A DNA stretch of 53,938 bases from an uncultured Clostridia bacterium. Its GTDB lineage: Bacteria; Bacillota; Clostridia; Oscillospirales; Ruminococcaceae. The notes beneath the pieces were generated by a model. The model searched no databases. It was given only the letters and a program-made list of their open reading frames with translations, and was not told the origin of the DNA. This document shows positions 1 through 8,057 of this stretch, piece after piece (positions within the stretch are counted from its first letter, which is position 1; every line of letters starts with the position of its first letter). Made by a program: the position numbers and the translations under genes. The stretch lies in contig CAMNXF010000018.1 in NCBI GenBank assembly GCA_946567425.1, positions 1 through 53,938 of the forward strand. The letters are read 5' to 3'.

Positions 1-639
1 CGTGTAGAAAAAATCATACCATTTTTCATCGGATTTTATGATTTCCATAAACTTACCAAGCTGCTCATCGTTTAATATCTGCTTTGGAGCATAATTGTTT
101 TTCGGAAGTGTTGTTCCGTTTGTCGGATTATTTATAATCAATTTGTTCTGCACTGCAACATCAAGTGCTTCATGCAGCATCATGTGAACTTTGCGAACCA
201 TACTGTCGGCAAGTTGTTTGCCATGTTTTTTGTCGGATTTTACCCTACCGCTTTTCTTGATGGTGTTATAAAATTTTTGAATTTCCTGAGTAGATAATGA
301 TGATAGTGGTCGTTTTCCCAGATAAGGATTGACTTGATTTTTTATCATCATCGTATAGCTGCTTAATGTATTTGGTCGAACGGCGCACATTATATACTCT
401 TTGATCCACTTATCAAGCCACTCGGATAAGAGCATATTACAATCCTCACACAAATCGACGTCACGATATATTTCAATTTTATCATGCAGTTTTTGAATGA
501 GCTCTGCTTGTGTTTTAGCGGAAACATATCTATAGATTGGCTCTCCGTTATTCTTGTGACCAACTACGATTCTGCCCTCCCATCGTCCATCATCACGCTT
601 ACGAACCATTCCGTCGCCCGACGGTCTGCGTTTTGCCAT
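1..639 (-). CDS. Tyrosine recombinase/integrase, N-terminal part (cut by window edge)
   Basis: The minus strand is open from ATG at 639 to the window edge (213 codons, no stop). The start reads MAKRRPSGDGMVRKRDDGRW, the AP2-like arm-binding domain typical of ICE and phage integrases, followed by a SAM-like core-binding domain at about residues 65-175 (containing LSSYTMMIKNQVNPYLGK and LSTQEIQKFYNTIKK). The catalytic domain with its R-H-R-Y residues would lie outside the window, so activity cannot be judged. A GGAGGTG ribosome binding site sits 5 nt before the ATG. It is the last gene of a leftward xis - HTH - int set (1524 to 1), the usual order for an integration/excision module. The family should catalyse site-specific integration and excision of the host element. 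Confidence 0.9.
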   Translation of the reverse strand, partial: MAKRRPSGDGMVRKRDDGRWEGRIVVGHKNNGEPIYRYVSAKTQAELIQKLHDKIEIYRDVDLCEDCNMLLSEWLDKWIKEYIMCAVRPNTLSSYTMMIKNQVNPYLGKRPLSSLSTQEIQKFYNTIKKSGRVKSDKKHGKQLADSMVRKVHMMLHEALDVAVQNKLIINNPTNGTTLPKNNYAPKQILNDEQLGKFMEIIKSDEKWYDFFYT

Positions 640-882
640 AACAGCACCTCCTTTATAATCACACATCATACCACAACTTTTTGCAAAAGTCCAGCGGTTT
701 TACATTTTTCGTTTATTTTTTGCCTTTTTTAAGAGACCGCCTTTTTATACCGTTTCTTTTTTCGATAATATTCCCCAACGGTCGGCTCTGCCGTCCGATG
801 TGATCCGTGAGGGGGCGGCTTACCGACCCCTCGCTTTGTCCTGCTTTCAAATAATATATGCCATATTTCCCCCTCTCGCCCG

Positions 883-1311
883 TCAAACCGCTTGCTCATT
901 AAAATTTAAGTTGAGCCTTTCAATTTTTCGTTTGTGATTGTCCTCGGAAATGACTTGATCAATATTTTCGAGTTGCCGCTTATAGAAATACTGTTTTGCT
1001 TGCTCTATGGGCAGTATCGTGTAGAGCAGATTTCCGTTGAGTTTCTTGCCGTCTTTAATGAAAACATCAGTCGGTTCGGTGGCTATGAGTTCCTTTTCTT
1101 CGAGTAGCCTAACGTATTTACAAACCGTGTTCTTTGACATCTTCAGTATGGTTTTATAGCTTGGGTGGCATTTGAAATTTTTTCGGTTCTCGCGATAGAG
1201 TAAATACGAGTATACCGCTATCTCTCCATAAGAAAGTCCAAGACAGAATATCTCGTTAGGCAAAGGAAAGTAGTCCTTGATTGGGTCACGTTTGGAGTAT
1301 CTCTTGTTCAA
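883..1311 (-). CDS. Helix-turn-helix protein of a mobile element (replication-initiator-like N-terminus)
   Basis: 142 aa from a TTG start at 1311, chosen because GAGGT lies 7-8 nt upstream and no ATG fits. Residues of about 25-90 (LGLSYGEIAVYSYLLYREN, then KTILKMSKNTVCKYVRLLEEK) look like a winged helix-turn-helix of the HTH_36 type, as found in replication-initiator and helper proteins of Firmicutes integrative elements. The C-terminus is charged and featureless. It starts 9 nt after the excisionase stop and is probably cotranscribed with it; the integrase starts about 240 bp further on. A hairpin at 809-832 lies in that gap. The role (regulation or replication of the excised element) is inferred from context only. 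Confidence 0.7.
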   Translation of the reverse strand: MNKRYSKRDPIKDYFPLPNEIFCLGLSYGEIAVYSYLLYRENRKNFKCHPSYKTILKMSKNTVCKYVRLLEEKELIATEPTDVFIKDGKKLNGNLLYTILPIEQAKQYFYKRQLENIDQVISEDNHKRKIERLNLNFNEQAV

Positions 1312-1320
1312 ATATCTACC

Positions 1321-1524
1321 TCACTTTCTCGTTTTAGCGTCTATCCAAAGCTGTAATTTTTCCTTTGGAACAACAAGCCTTGAGCCAATACGGATTGCGG
1401 GAAAGTCTTTTTCGTGCATAAGTTCGTAGCTGCTTGAAACCGAAACGCCCAGCAGTTTTGCAAAAGTTTCTGCGTTCAAGAATAGCGGCAGTTCCTCATA
1501 GTTTGTGTACATTGCTTCTTTCAA
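1321..1524 (-). CDS. Excisionase-family HTH DNA-binding protein
   Basis: 67 aa with the MerR-like excisionase fold: AETFAKLLGVSVSSSYELMH (recognition HTH), then FPAIRIGSRLVVPKEKLQLW, the wing and helix seen in Tn916-type Xis proteins. The start is taken as TTG at 1524 because GGAGG at 1534-1538 is 9 nt away; the internal ATG at 1512 would be 21 nt from it. The family bends DNA at attachment sites and steers the integrase toward excision. It is the first gene of the leftward module and follows a consensus promoter (1603-1631) and a long leader hairpin (1553-1596). Confidence 0.85.
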   Translation of the reverse strand: MKEAMYTNYEELPLFLNAETFAKLLGVSVSSSYELMHEKDFPAIRIGSRLVVPKEKLQLWIDAKTRK

Positions 1525-1552
1525 ATTTTTTAACCTCCAATAAAAATTTTAT

Positions 1553-1596
1553 GACGGTCAAGGGCAAAATGTTTTTTCTCTTTGCCTTTGACCGTC
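1553..1596. repeat. 16-bp inverted repeat in the xis leader
   Basis: Arms 1553-1568 and 1581-1596 pair over 16 positions with one mismatch (a G-U pair in rightward RNA, an A-C mismatch in leftward RNA) around a 12-nt loop. The -10 box of the leftward promoter is at 1603-1608, so the xis transcript would begin at or next to this stem. It may be a 5' stabilising hairpin, a translation-controlling leader or an operator for a dimeric protein. No U-tract makes it a standard terminator. Confidence 0.75.
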
Positions 1597-1602
1597 TAAT
1601 TT

Positions 1603-1631
1603 ATTTTAGCACACCTCTTGAAATTTTTCAA
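1603..1631 (-). promoter_or_regulatory. Sigma-A promoter for xis - HTH - int
   Basis: On the minus strand TTGAAA (1631-1626), a 17-nt spacer, then TAAAAT (1608-1603). It overlaps the oppositely directed promoter at 1618-1646, so RNA polymerase can hardly occupy both at once. Confidence 0.7.
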
Positions 1632-1646
1632 TAGTTATGCTATAAT
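1618..1646 (+). promoter_or_regulatory. Sigma-A promoter for the DUF6076 gene
   Basis: TTGAAA (1618-1623), a 17-nt spacer and a perfect TATAAT (1641-1646). The predicted start of transcription is about 60 nt before the ATG at 1710. Its -35 box lies inside the leftward promoter. Confidence 0.75.
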
Positions 1647-1709
1647 TAAATACAGTTCTCTACTTTCGATTTCTCATTATCTATTTTTGAAAATATTTTT
1701 TTGTAGGTT

Positions 1710-2898
1710 ATGATGTTCAACTTTAGGGCTTATTTTTGGGGCAATGACGTCTACATAAACGAAAAATACAGGTATGATTCCAATGAAATTATTACGGCTT
1801 ATCTCAACGACAGCCGCGCAATAAAAAGTTTTAAGAGCGGATTTTGGCGACAGACTGAAGAGCTATAAATACCGTTTAACCATCTCACCGTATATGGATT
1901 TCTATGATTTTTCCAAATATAACAAAAACGTTTATTCGGATTTGAGTATTCTTGAGGATATAAACCAAATCGTTTCTTCGCTGCCGCCGTTTGACAAAAT
2001 TCTGAAACTTCCTCTTCCAAAGCTTGATGATATCCTGAACAGCTTTGATTTATTTTTCGAGGATGGACTTCATCCGACAGACTATTCATACGGCATTGTT
2101 GACGAGAATTTTGCAAATGAATACGGGTACGGAGAAAAAGATGATTGCGAAAATTATTATTTGCGGCTCATCAGATTTGATTTGAAACCGCTAAAGGAAT
2201 CGGATTTAGAGGATAATTATGTTGGCGAAGAACTGCGGGAAGTGAACAGAAACATTTCCGCATTTTTCGATATTTATATCAAGTTTTTGCGTGCATATAC
2301 ACAGGTTCAGCAGATTTACAAGCCGTTTATATGCGACTATCTTCACCGTAATAATGCGTTCCTCTCGTCGAGTGAAACGGCTCAATGCTTCGAGCAATTC
2401 AACTGTGACAATGGTATAAATTTCAGCCGTATCAAGTGCAAAATGGAATTGTTCGGGTACAAGCCAATTACCGATAAAAACGGTGAGCAGATACTCTGTG
2501 AGGAGATCCAATTAAATGACTTAGGCTCTTTTCTCTACTATGATTTCTTTAACGGATTGAAACAGAATTTCATTCCTAACCTATGCAAGAACTGCGGCAG
2601 ATACTTTCTGATTCGTGGCGCGTGGTATTATACTTATTGCGATAATCCGCTTGCAGACGAGCCAAACAAGACCTGTCGTGATGTCGGCTCAAAGCGGCGT
2701 TACGATGAGAAATGCAAGAACAATCCAATCTGGCAGACCTATAATCGCGCATATAAGGCACACTATGCTCGATATATGAAAAAGAAAATGACGGTTTCCG
2801 AGTTTGAGGAATGGTCACGGTTCGCGTCCGAAATTCGAGATAAAGCACTTATCGGAGAGATACCCTATGAGCAATACTATGCCGATATCCGCAAGTGA
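1710..2898 (+). pseudogene. DUF6076 family protein, disrupted by a frameshift
   Basis: An ORF starting at 1710 (MMFNFRAYFWGNDVYINEK, 52 aa) ends at TAA 1866-1868. The protein then continues in the next frame without an intervening start (LKSYKYRLTISPYMDFYDF) up to 2898. The two parts join as one DUF6076-type chain of roughly 390 aa if one extra base or two missing bases near 1861-1868 are corrected. The C-terminal part has a zinc-finger-like cluster (CKNCGRYF, later TYCDNP, KTCRD and EKCKNN) and ends ALIGEIPYEQYYADIRK. Members are common in Firmicutes mobile elements and their function is unknown. An internal ATG at 1894 would give a 334-aa product but has no ribosome binding site. Either the gene is decaying or the read carries an indel. 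Confidence 0.75.
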
Positions 2899-2935
2899 AA
2901 ATAGCTGAAACAGCATTTTACTGTTTCAGCTATTT
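2898..2935 (+). terminator. Perfect 15-bp hairpin after the DUF6076 gene
   Basis: Arms 2898-2912 and 2921-2935 are perfectly complementary with an 8-nt loop, beginning on the last base of the stop codon. No U-tract follows, so intrinsic termination is plausible but not certain. Confidence 0.6.
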
Positions 2936-2943
2936 ATCTCGCC

Positions 2944-2975
2944 TATTCTTTGTTTTATGCGGCTCAAATTTTGAC
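2944..2975 (+). repeat. att-like direct repeat, copy 1
   Basis: A 32-bp sequence with the core TTTTATGCGGCTCAAATTTT. The copy at 11775-11805 matches 30 of 31 positions; related copies are at 11093 and 11527, all in the same direction. It marks the left edge of the 3152-10957 cargo. Confidence 0.7.
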
Positions 2976-3151
2976 AAGAGGATTTCGCAAATAAGGTGTC
3001 GACACAATGTATTTTTTTCATGAGCCGTTGTCGCTTGTGTCGTATTATAAACTGTGTCTTCATGCCGTTATGTTCCGCAAAACGTGCACCTGAAAAAAAC
3101 GTACTTGCGTTATACTAAACAACGAAACGGCTTGTAAGGGAGGTTATGCAA

Positions 3152-3682
3152 ATGTCCGACAGTTCAGATAACAGACTGATAAAGGAACTATATGAAACAC
3201 ACAAAGAAATGATGTTCAAAATTGCATTGGGCATTTTGCACAATGCATCTGACGCTGAGGATGTTGTGCAGGACGCTTTTTTGTGGATAATCAACAATCT
3301 TGAAAAAATTTCTCAAATACCCCGTAACAAAAGGGCTGTCTATTTTGCTAATATAATAGAGCATCTTTCTTTGAACATACTCAAAAAGCGGCGCGTTCAC
3401 CCAACGGAGGATATTGACGAGCATAAGGAACTGCGGTCCGATATATCCGTTGAAAAAATTTCCGAAGATGAAATAACTATTGAAGATATAAAACAGGTTA
3501 TCCGCACTATGTCGGAGATTGACCGCCTTATACTCAGGCTATATTTGTTTGAGAAAAGAAGCTATAAGGAAATAGCCGATATTGCGGGAATTTTTGAGGG
3601 CAACGCCCGTATAAAGGTTTACAGAGCAAGAAAGCGGCTTGCCAAGCTGCTTAGGGAACGAGGGATAGATTATGAATATTGA
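3152..3682 (+). CDS. ECF-type RNA polymerase sigma factor
   Basis: 176 aa. Region 2 spans about residues 10-75 (KMALGILHN-like helix, then DAEDVVQDAFLWI), and region 4 about 115-170 (MSEIDRLILRLYLFEKRSYKEIADIAGIFEGNARIKVYRARKRL, a clear HTH). ATG 3152 is preferred over ATG 3146 because the GGGAGG ribosome binding site is 8 nt from the former and only 2 nt from the latter. The last 11 nt overlap the membrane partner at 3672, the usual sigma/anti-sigma coupling. It should direct transcription of a small regulon, probably including the downstream secreted-protein and exporter genes. An imperfect 39-nt duplicate of its middle lies at 4366-4407. Confidence 0.9.
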   Translation: MSDSSDNRLIKELYETHKEMMFKIALGILHNASDAEDVVQDAFLWIINNLEKISQIPRNKRAVYFANIIEHLSLNILKKRRVHPTEDIDEHKELRSDISVEKISEDEITIEDIKQVIRTMSEIDRLILRLYLFEKRSYKEIADIAGIFEGNARIKVYRARKRLAKLLRERGIDYEY

Positions 3683-4358
3683 TGAGATGATAGCAGAGGC
3701 TCTGGAAGAGGAGTTTGAAGAGCGTGTGCAGCAGTGCTGCTCGGATGCAAGCAAGCACAAATTTTCGCTTGCTTACAGATTGTGGGAATACAGAGCGTTG
3801 AAAAACCTTGGGAAAAATCGGCGTGACAGTCACTGGACTTTGCGCCGTGCGAGGCATATCGTTACGGCGGCAATAATTGCCGCGTCCTCGCTTTTCCTAG
3901 GCATAACTGCATATGCCGCCATTGCTATAATAGGAAGATTTTCTTTTGAGGAGAAAAAGGAATACTCCAAAATGTTTATTGAGAGCCTATCGTCGGACAA
4001 AACCGAAATTGAGGAATACTACGGTCTGCCCGAGGAGGACGGGTGGGAGGTCACATATTTTTACGCCGATGAACAGCAAACTTTGATAAATTATGAGCTC
4101 GGCGATAAAAAAGTTACCTTTTCGCAGGAGGTGATCCGCGAGCATACACATCATATAAACACAGAAAAAGCTGCAATTGAGCCGATTTCTCTGTATAAAG
4201 AGAATGATGGGTTTGTGTTGGATTTCGGCACGGGTGGCTGTTCGTTGTATTGGATATATGATGGTTATCTATTTGAACTATTCAGCAATTTCAACAAGAA
4301 AGATACTGCAAGTTTGGCATATTTTACAAAAATTGTTGATTTTCAGAACTTTTTCTAA
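3672..4358 (+). CDS. Membrane-anchored anti-sigma-like protein
   Basis: 228 aa. A cytoplasmic N-terminus of about 60 residues (acidic MNIDEMIAEALEEEFEERV, then basic), one transmembrane helix at about residues 63-88 (ACIVTAAIIAASS-like, LFLGITAYAAIAI) and an extracytoplasmic domain of about 140 aa resembling DUF4367-type sensor domains (YYGLPEEDGWEVTYFYAD, GFVLDFGTGGCSLYWIYDGY). The start overlaps the sigma gene by 11 nt. By analogy with other ECF operons it would hold the sigma factor at the membrane until an envelope signal arrives. The assignment rests on topology and gene order; no zinc-binding anti-sigma motif is visible. Confidence 0.7.
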   Translation: MNIDEMIAEALEEEFEERVQQCCSDASKHKFSLAYRLWEYRALKNLGKNRRDSHWTLRRARHIVTAAIIAASSLFLGITAYAAIAIIGRFSFEEKKEYSKMFIESLSSDKTEIEEYYGLPEEDGWEVTYFYADEQQTLINYELGDKKVTFSQEVIREHTHHINTEKAAIEPISLYKENDGFVLDFGTGGCSLYWIYDGYLFELFSNFNKKDTASLAYFTKIVDFQNFF

Positions 4359-4365
4359 AAAAGCT

Positions 4366-4407
4366 GTAACAAACAGGCGTTCTATTTTGCTTATATAATA
4401 GACGGGA
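4366..4407 (+). pseudogene. Remnant of a duplicated ECF sigma gene
   Basis: About 39 nt match the middle of the sigma gene (around 3323-3361) at roughly 33 positions. In frame it reads NKQAFYFAYIID, compared with NKRAVYFANIIE in the intact sigma factor, then hits a stop. It sits directly behind the anti-sigma gene, as if a second sigma/anti-sigma unit once followed and was deleted. Confidence 0.5.
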
Positions 4408-4442
4408 AAAAATAAGTTCCCGCAAACAAGGAGGTGATAAAG

Positions 4443-4868
4443 ATAAAAAGAGTGTTTTCGATTTTAACGTGCCTTTTGTTGTGCTTTTCGTTTTCCGCAA
4501 CAGCAAGCGCACAGAAAATCCCGCAAGGTGTGGCGCAACCGTTTTATGATTAAGCCAAAGATACCGAATTGGAGCTTTACATTAGCGGCACAACCGCGAC
4601 CTGCATAAGTACAATAAAAGGCAACCCGGACGTAACAAAAATCGTAGCCGAGCAAACGCTCCAAAAGCAGGGTTTCCTGTGGATATGGAGTACATACGAC
4701 AACACAGTATGGGCAAAGACGGTGTACACAAATTCGCTTGTTATGTCCAACACAAAAACGGGTCTGTCAAGCGGAAAGTACCGTCTGAAAACGGTTTTCA
4801 CGCTTACAGACAAGAACGGCAAAACCGAGACTATCACGGTTTACAGTGATGAGAAATCGGTAAATTAA
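4443..4868 (+). pseudogene. Secreted protein gene with lost start codon and in-frame stop
   Basis: A strong ribosome binding site (AAGGAGGTG, 4428-4436) is followed at the right distance by ATA (4443) instead of ATG. The frame encodes a clear signal peptide (IKRVFSILTCLLLCFSFS, then ATASA), continues QKIPQGVAQPFYD, hits TAA at 4551-4553, and runs on in the same frame to 4868 with a beta-rich domain ending YRLKTVFTLTDKNGKTETIT. A Tyr codon turned to TAA would explain the stop. A GTG at 4452 is in frame but 17 nt from the ribosome binding site. The intact form would have been an exported protein of about 140 aa of unknown function, the first cargo gene behind the sigma pair. Confidence 0.7.
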
Positions 4869-4901
4869 GAAATTATTAAGAAATTATAGGAGGATTTAAT
4901 T

Positions 4902-5318
4902 ATGAACAAAATCGCAAAAAGGATAGTTGCAGGAGCATCTGCAATAATTTTGGCATTCGGCAATATGGCTATGACAGCTGGTGCGGAAAGCGGAACAGGT
5001 AAAGTTGACGGTATTCCTGTTAAATATTCGACATCTATAACGGCAACCTCGTCCGTTTCCACGTCATCCTTTCAGGAAGACCCGAGAAAATACAACTTTG
5101 AATTGGAGCTTGGAATATCCTATCAATATAAAAATCAACGAACCAATATTGTAACTACTTCCCTCGTTGAACCAATTTCGACAAGCGGCGGAGGAATAGG
5201 TCACCAAGTCAACGCCCCTACTAACTGCACAATGATTTTGGCTCGTACAAAACATACCTTTTGGGTAAATGGTGGGATTGGATATGTATTTAATTCTAGT
5301 GCAGAATATAACCCCTAA
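4902..5318 (+). CDS. Small secreted protein, function unknown
   Basis: 138 aa. A signal peptide covers about residues 1-28 (basic MNKIAKR, a hydrophobic stretch, likely cleavage after MAMTAGA). The mature part of about 110 aa is Ser/Thr-rich (STSITATSSVSTSSF) with beta-type segments and one Cys (NCTMILA). The ribosome binding site AGGAGG is well placed. It is not recognisable as a known family. Position between the sigma/anti-sigma pair and the lipoprotein/ABC genes suggests it is a product or sensed partner of this system. Confidence 0.7.
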   Translation: MNKIAKRIVAGASAIILAFGNMAMTAGAESGTGKVDGIPVKYSTSITATSSVSTSSFQEDPRKYNFELELGISYQYKNQRTNIVTTSLVEPISTSGGGIGHQVNAPTNCTMILARTKHTFWVNGGIGYVFNSSAEYNP

Positions 5319-5349
5319 GGGTTCATTTTGTAAAGCATCAATGCGCGAT

Positions 5350-5401
5350 TAATATTTTACGGACGATTATCCCCTCGACGGTTGAAGCAGAACTTGTCGA
5401 G
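5350..5401 (+). repeat. Hairpin before the lipoprotein gene
   Basis: CCCCTCGAC near 5371 and GTCGAGGGG near 5395 are perfectly complementary over 9 bp around a loop of about 15 nt, 30 nt upstream of the start at 5431. No U-tract follows. It may separate expression of the secreted gene from the downstream lipoprotein and ABC genes. Confidence 0.45.
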
Positions 5402-5430
5402 GGGGTGATTGGTTGATATGGAGGAACAAT

Positions 5431-6678
5431 ATGAAACCACTGAGAAAAATATCCGCAACAATCATAGCAGCACTTTCTCTGTTAACCGTTGGCTGTTCAA
5501 AAAACAACATCGCCGAGACAGACTGCATTATCTCTTGGGGCGGGGATGAAACCATTATGGAAAACGGTATATACTATACCTGTGCAAACGACGATGGCGA
5601 CACCTTATTGTGTTATTATTCAAAGGAGAACGGACGGGTTGTACCCGTGTGCGGTTCTCCGAGCTGCACACATACGTCAAAGCGTTCTCCCGACTGCGCT
5701 GCTCTCGTCGATGATGTTTTCGGGTTTTATCCGTCCGGAGACAAATTATTTTATTTCTTCAATAACTTTGAAAACAACTCAATAGATTTAATAGAATGTT
5801 CATCAAACGGCTTGAATAAACGCACGGTTTCTTCGGTTGAAAACGTCTTTATTCCGTTTATAAAAAGCGTTAAGTACGGCTCGGATTACGTTCTGCTTGC
5901 CTATAATATTATGTACGAAATAAACGCGGAAAAGGTAGAATTGGATTTAGGCGGCGATGTTACGCTGGAACTTGATAAACCAAAAGTGCTTGTCAAGAAG
6001 ATAGACTTGAGTTCGGGGGATATAACAACGCTTGTCGAAAAAGAGGGTTATAACGCCTCAATATGGGGCGGCATTATCGAAGATGATACTCTGTATTACG
6101 CTTTCTCCGAATACACCGATAAACTTGAAATCGACCCCGAAACGGGTGAATATGCAGGAGGTTTAAAGCGCGAAGATGTGTACAGGTATGGCTATTACGC
6201 GCTTAATACAAAAGACGGCTCAGATCGTAAATTGAGCGTGGGCTATGATTGTTTGGCACCAATTGCCCCTTGCTTTGACCATTTTTCAAAAGATACCGTA
6301 TGCTATTCCATGACTAACGAAAAACTCTACAAGTTTAACGCAAATTCGGGGGAGTTTGAATATCTTGCAGATTGTTACAACGCAAGCTCAAATTATACCT
6401 GCGACGAGCGGGACGCGCTTTTCCTGAAAACTCCCGACGCGGAGAATTACACACGCTATAACTTTGAAACGGGAGCGTTTACCGAGATATCGCGCCGTGA
6501 TTGTCCGCTTGGAGAGGTGTATCTTAACAGCGTTTATATTATCGGCGATACCGCATGGTTTGATTATACGGCAGACGACGACAGCTATTGTATGGGATAT
6601 GTTGACCGTAATGATTTTTTTGACGGTAATTTTGATAAGACCATATTCGCCTTTGATATGAACAATTTGAGAGGGTAA
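5431..6678 (+). CDS. Lipoprotein, probable beta-propeller-like extracellular domain
   Basis: 415 aa from ATG 5431, with GGAGG 6 nt upstream. Lipobox LTVGC at residues of about 19-23. After the lipidated Cys comes a region with a VVPVCGSPSCTHTSKRSPDC cysteine/histidine motif, then repeated strand-rich units (LYYAFSEY, VCYSMTNEKLYKFN, ALFLKTPDAENYTRYNF, TAWFDYTADDD), suggesting a DUF5050-like propeller on the cell surface. The next lipoprotein starts 5 nt after its stop. Function unknown; a sensor or accessory protein for the exporter is possible. No enzyme motif is seen. Confidence 0.7.
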   Translation: MKPLRKISATIIAALSLLTVGCSKNNIAETDCIISWGGDETIMENGIYYTCANDDGDTLLCYYSKENGRVVPVCGSPSCTHTSKRSPDCAALVDDVFGFYPSGDKLFYFFNNFENNSIDLIECSSNGLNKRTVSSVENVFIPFIKSVKYGSDYVLLAYNIMYEINAEKVELDLGGDVTLELDKPKVLVKKIDLSSGDITTLVEKEGYNASIWGGIIEDDTLYYAFSEYTDKLEIDPETGEYAGGLKREDVYRYGYYALNTKDGSDRKLSVGYDCLAPIAPCFDHFSKDTVCYSMTNEKLYKFNANSGEFEYLADCYNASSNYTCDERDALFLKTPDAENYTRYNFETGAFTEISRRDCPLGEVYLNSVYIIGDTAWFDYTADDDSYCMGYVDRNDFFDGNFDKTIFAFDMNNLRG

Positions 6679-6683
6679 TAATT

Positions 6684-8057
6684 ATGAAAAAAATATTTGC
6701 AGTGTTAGCCGCAATTTGCTTTTTAAGCGGCTGCTCCAATAATGTTACTTATTCTTCAGAAAGTAATTCCGAAAATGATATTTCACAAAGTACAACAAAC
6801 AGCAGCCCGACCGGTGGCTCCGTAACACTAAAATGGGGCATAGAAAAATGCTCTATAACGGATTATGAAACGGAGCTTTTGAATAAAAAGCTTAATGAAA
6901 ATGGTTACAACTTCAGCGTGGATATCATTCAGCTTGCACGCGAGGATATAATGGATACGAGAAATTTCTCCGAACTTGTTGCGGAATACGAAGCAGCAAA
7001 CGGCGCACTTGATATTCTGACTATAGGCGGCGATTGGTCAAATAAGGTGGGTGCGGCATACAATCTTATTAAAGACGGATATTTTTGTGAGCTTAACCCA
7101 TCGGACAAGCTGCTTAAAGTAATTCCAGAAGCATTATGGAGCGCAGCTAAGGTAAACGGGCATCTGTATACCATACCCGGGCAGTGTTTTAATGATACAG
7201 GCGTGACTTACTATTTCAACAAAAAATTTGTTGACGAAAGCCTTATTTCCGATTTCAACGGTGAACCGAGTACACTTGAAAACATATTGAAATCTGTCTC
7301 TTCACGTGAAAATCTGATTACGCTTAAATACGATATTGATTATCTCGATTACTCGGCATCAATTTCCGACAGCGTTAAAGGTAATATAATACTCAACAGC
7401 GAAACAGGCAAAGCCGAAAATCCTTTTGAAAATGCTGCTGTAATTGAACTTGCTAGAGCGCTTAATTCGTTTTATAAAAGCGGATATTTGAATTATGAAG
7501 TGAATTTCTCGGATTATGACCAATTCGGTGAAGTTATTGATGATAAAACAGAGGTAGCAATTATGGTATCTCCCGGCGCTCTGGACGATTTATCGCCTTA
7601 TTTTCCCGAAGGCTCGGAAATAACCGCTGTTACGTTTCCCTGTTACGTCGAAAATCGTGTATCCGCATCAACGGGGATCTCAACGAAATGCAATAATCCC
7701 GAAGCTGCTATGGAGTTTTTAGAGCTGCTTCGGTGTGATAAATCATATTCTGATGTTCTTGGTATTAAGAATGGTTTAAATTCGTTTGCCACAGGTCTGC
7801 CGTCAGAACGATTTCAGAAAAATGACGAGCTTATTCCATCACGTTTTGCGGGTTTTGAATTAACGTATGACAAGATAACCGACTTCACGGACATAGCAAG
7901 CGCGCTGCGACAGAACTATGACAGACTGTGCAAGGCGGACGATTTCGACAAGGAGCTCTCCGCCATAAACGGTGAACTCAAATCGGCGGGAATTGACGGT
8001 TATATCGCGCTCGTCAACGGACTTCTGGAGGAATACAATGCGCTTGCAAATCAATAA
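6684..8057 (+). CDS. Extracellular solute-binding lipoprotein (family 1-like)
   Basis: 457 aa. Lipobox FLSGC at about residues 14-18, then a Ser/Asn-rich linker and a two-lobed solute-binding fold: VTLKWGIEKCSITDYETELL, IDILTIGGDWSNK-like, LYTIPGQCFNDTGVTYYFNKKFVD, and a C-terminal CNNPEAAMEFLELLRC. This resembles sugar/oligopeptide-binding proteins (SBP_bac_1). Its last 20 nt overlap the ABC ATPase start, so the three genes are translationally coupled. The ABC proteins that follow are ABC-2 exporter type, not the MalFG-type importers such binding proteins usually serve, which is an odd pairing. Confidence 0.75.
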   Translation: MKKIFAVLAAICFLSGCSNNVTYSSESNSENDISQSTTNSSPTGGSVTLKWGIEKCSITDYETELLNKKLNENGYNFSVDIIQLAREDIMDTRNFSELVAEYEAANGALDILTIGGDWSNKVGAAYNLIKDGYFCELNPSDKLLKVIPEALWSAAKVNGHLYTIPGQCFNDTGVTYYFNKKFVDESLISDFNGEPSTLENILKSVSSRENLITLKYDIDYLDYSASISDSVKGNIILNSETGKAENPFENAAVIELARALNSFYKSGYLNYEVNFSDYDQFGEVIDDKTEVAIMVSPGALDDLSPYFPEGSEITAVTFPCYVENRVSASTGISTKCNNPEAAMEFLELLRCDKSYSDVLGIKNGLNSFATGLPSERFQKNDELIPSRFAGFELTYDKITDFTDIASALRQNYDRLCKADDFDKELSAINGELKSAGIDGYIALVNGLLEEYNALANQ

